13,749 nucleotides of DNA from positions 1-13,749 of the forward strand of contig CAJMHI010000048.1 of NCBI GenBank assembly GCA_905213155.1. The letters are read 5' to 3'. Under the pieces are notes generated by a model. That model made no database searches and had not been told where the DNA came from. It worked only from the letters and a program-made list of their open reading frames with translations. Shown here piece by piece: positions 13,691-13,749 of this stretch. The DNA comes from an uncultured Acidaminococcus sp. (lineage in GTDB: Bacteria > Bacillota > Negativicutes > Acidaminococcales > Acidaminococcaceae). A program made the position numbers and the translations under genes. The first letter of the stretch is position 1; every line of letters begins with the position of its first letter.

Positions 13691-13720
13691 ATTATAGGTA
13701 AATTGTAAAATGAAACTGAA
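13691..13720 (-). promoter_or_regulatory. Possible promoter of the second dnaA
   Basis: A perfect TATAAT (minus, 13696-13691) lies 30 bases before the ATG. The -35 is weak (TTCAGT at 13720-13715, 18-base spacing). No DnaA box is visible from 13661 to the window end, unlike the promoter of the full-length dnaA. Confidence 0.45.
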
Positions 13721-13749
13721 CAGCAAAAATTAAAATGACCCATAGCAGG

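Noticed and set aside
13661..13749. Possible divergent rpmH at the right edge
   Set aside because: No ribosomal protein L34 reading frame is visible in the last 90 bases.
1..13749. tRNA, rRNA, insertion sequences or prophage genes
   Set aside because: No transposase, integrase, tRNA-like cloverleaf or rRNA sequence was noticed; all long frames are accounted for by the listed genes.

Overview
The window is a bacterial chromosome origin region from a Bacillota-type organism. The evidence is strong AAGGAG ribosome binding sites, a dnaA-dnaN-recF-remB-gyrB-gyrA order, a 646-residue GyrB and many TTATCCACA DnaA boxes. Moderate GC and protein flavour suggest Negativicutes, but this is impression, not proof. 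All convincing genes lie on the minus strand, so they read from right to left.

Layout from the right edge in transcription order: (1) a second, short DnaA (12578-13660) without the N-terminal domain I, followed by a strong intrinsic terminator (12488-12531); (2) an array of about 13 DnaA boxes (12158-12474); (3) a promoter and palindromic candidate operators (12005-12110) ahead of a 207-residue helix-turn-helix/coiled-coil protein (11335-11958); (4) DnaA boxes, including an 18-bp perfect palindrome, between that gene and dnaA (11195-11335), overlapping a dnaA promoter; (5) canonical full-length dnaA (9758-11146); (6) the dnaA-dnaN gap (9518-9757), with DnaA boxes, in-register TAG triplets and an AT-rich stretch, the best candidate for the unwinding site of oriC; (7) a tightly packed run dnaN-recF-DUF721-remB-gyrB-thiN-tauE-gyrA with overlapping or abutting genes; (8) a terminator after gyrA (305-346), then a further DnaA-box cluster (125-284) and a small leftward start signal at the edge.

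The core genes form a replication initiation and topology set: DnaA opens the origin, DnaN is the sliding clamp, RecF handles gaps at forks, and GyrAB manages supercoiling. thiN and a TauE/SafE transporter gene sit inside the gyrB-gyrA run. The remB-like gene carries an apparent one-base insertion in a homopolymer. GyrA has Phe at the classic quinolone-resistance serine position.

The most interesting part is the right-hand module: a domain-I-less DnaA paralogue with full ATPase and DNA-binding domains, its own promoter and terminator, a dense box array, and a DNA-binding coiled-coil protein of plasmid-partition/replication-accessory style. I propose it as an accessory origin-control or origin-anchoring system. 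This is inference from gene content and adjacency only.
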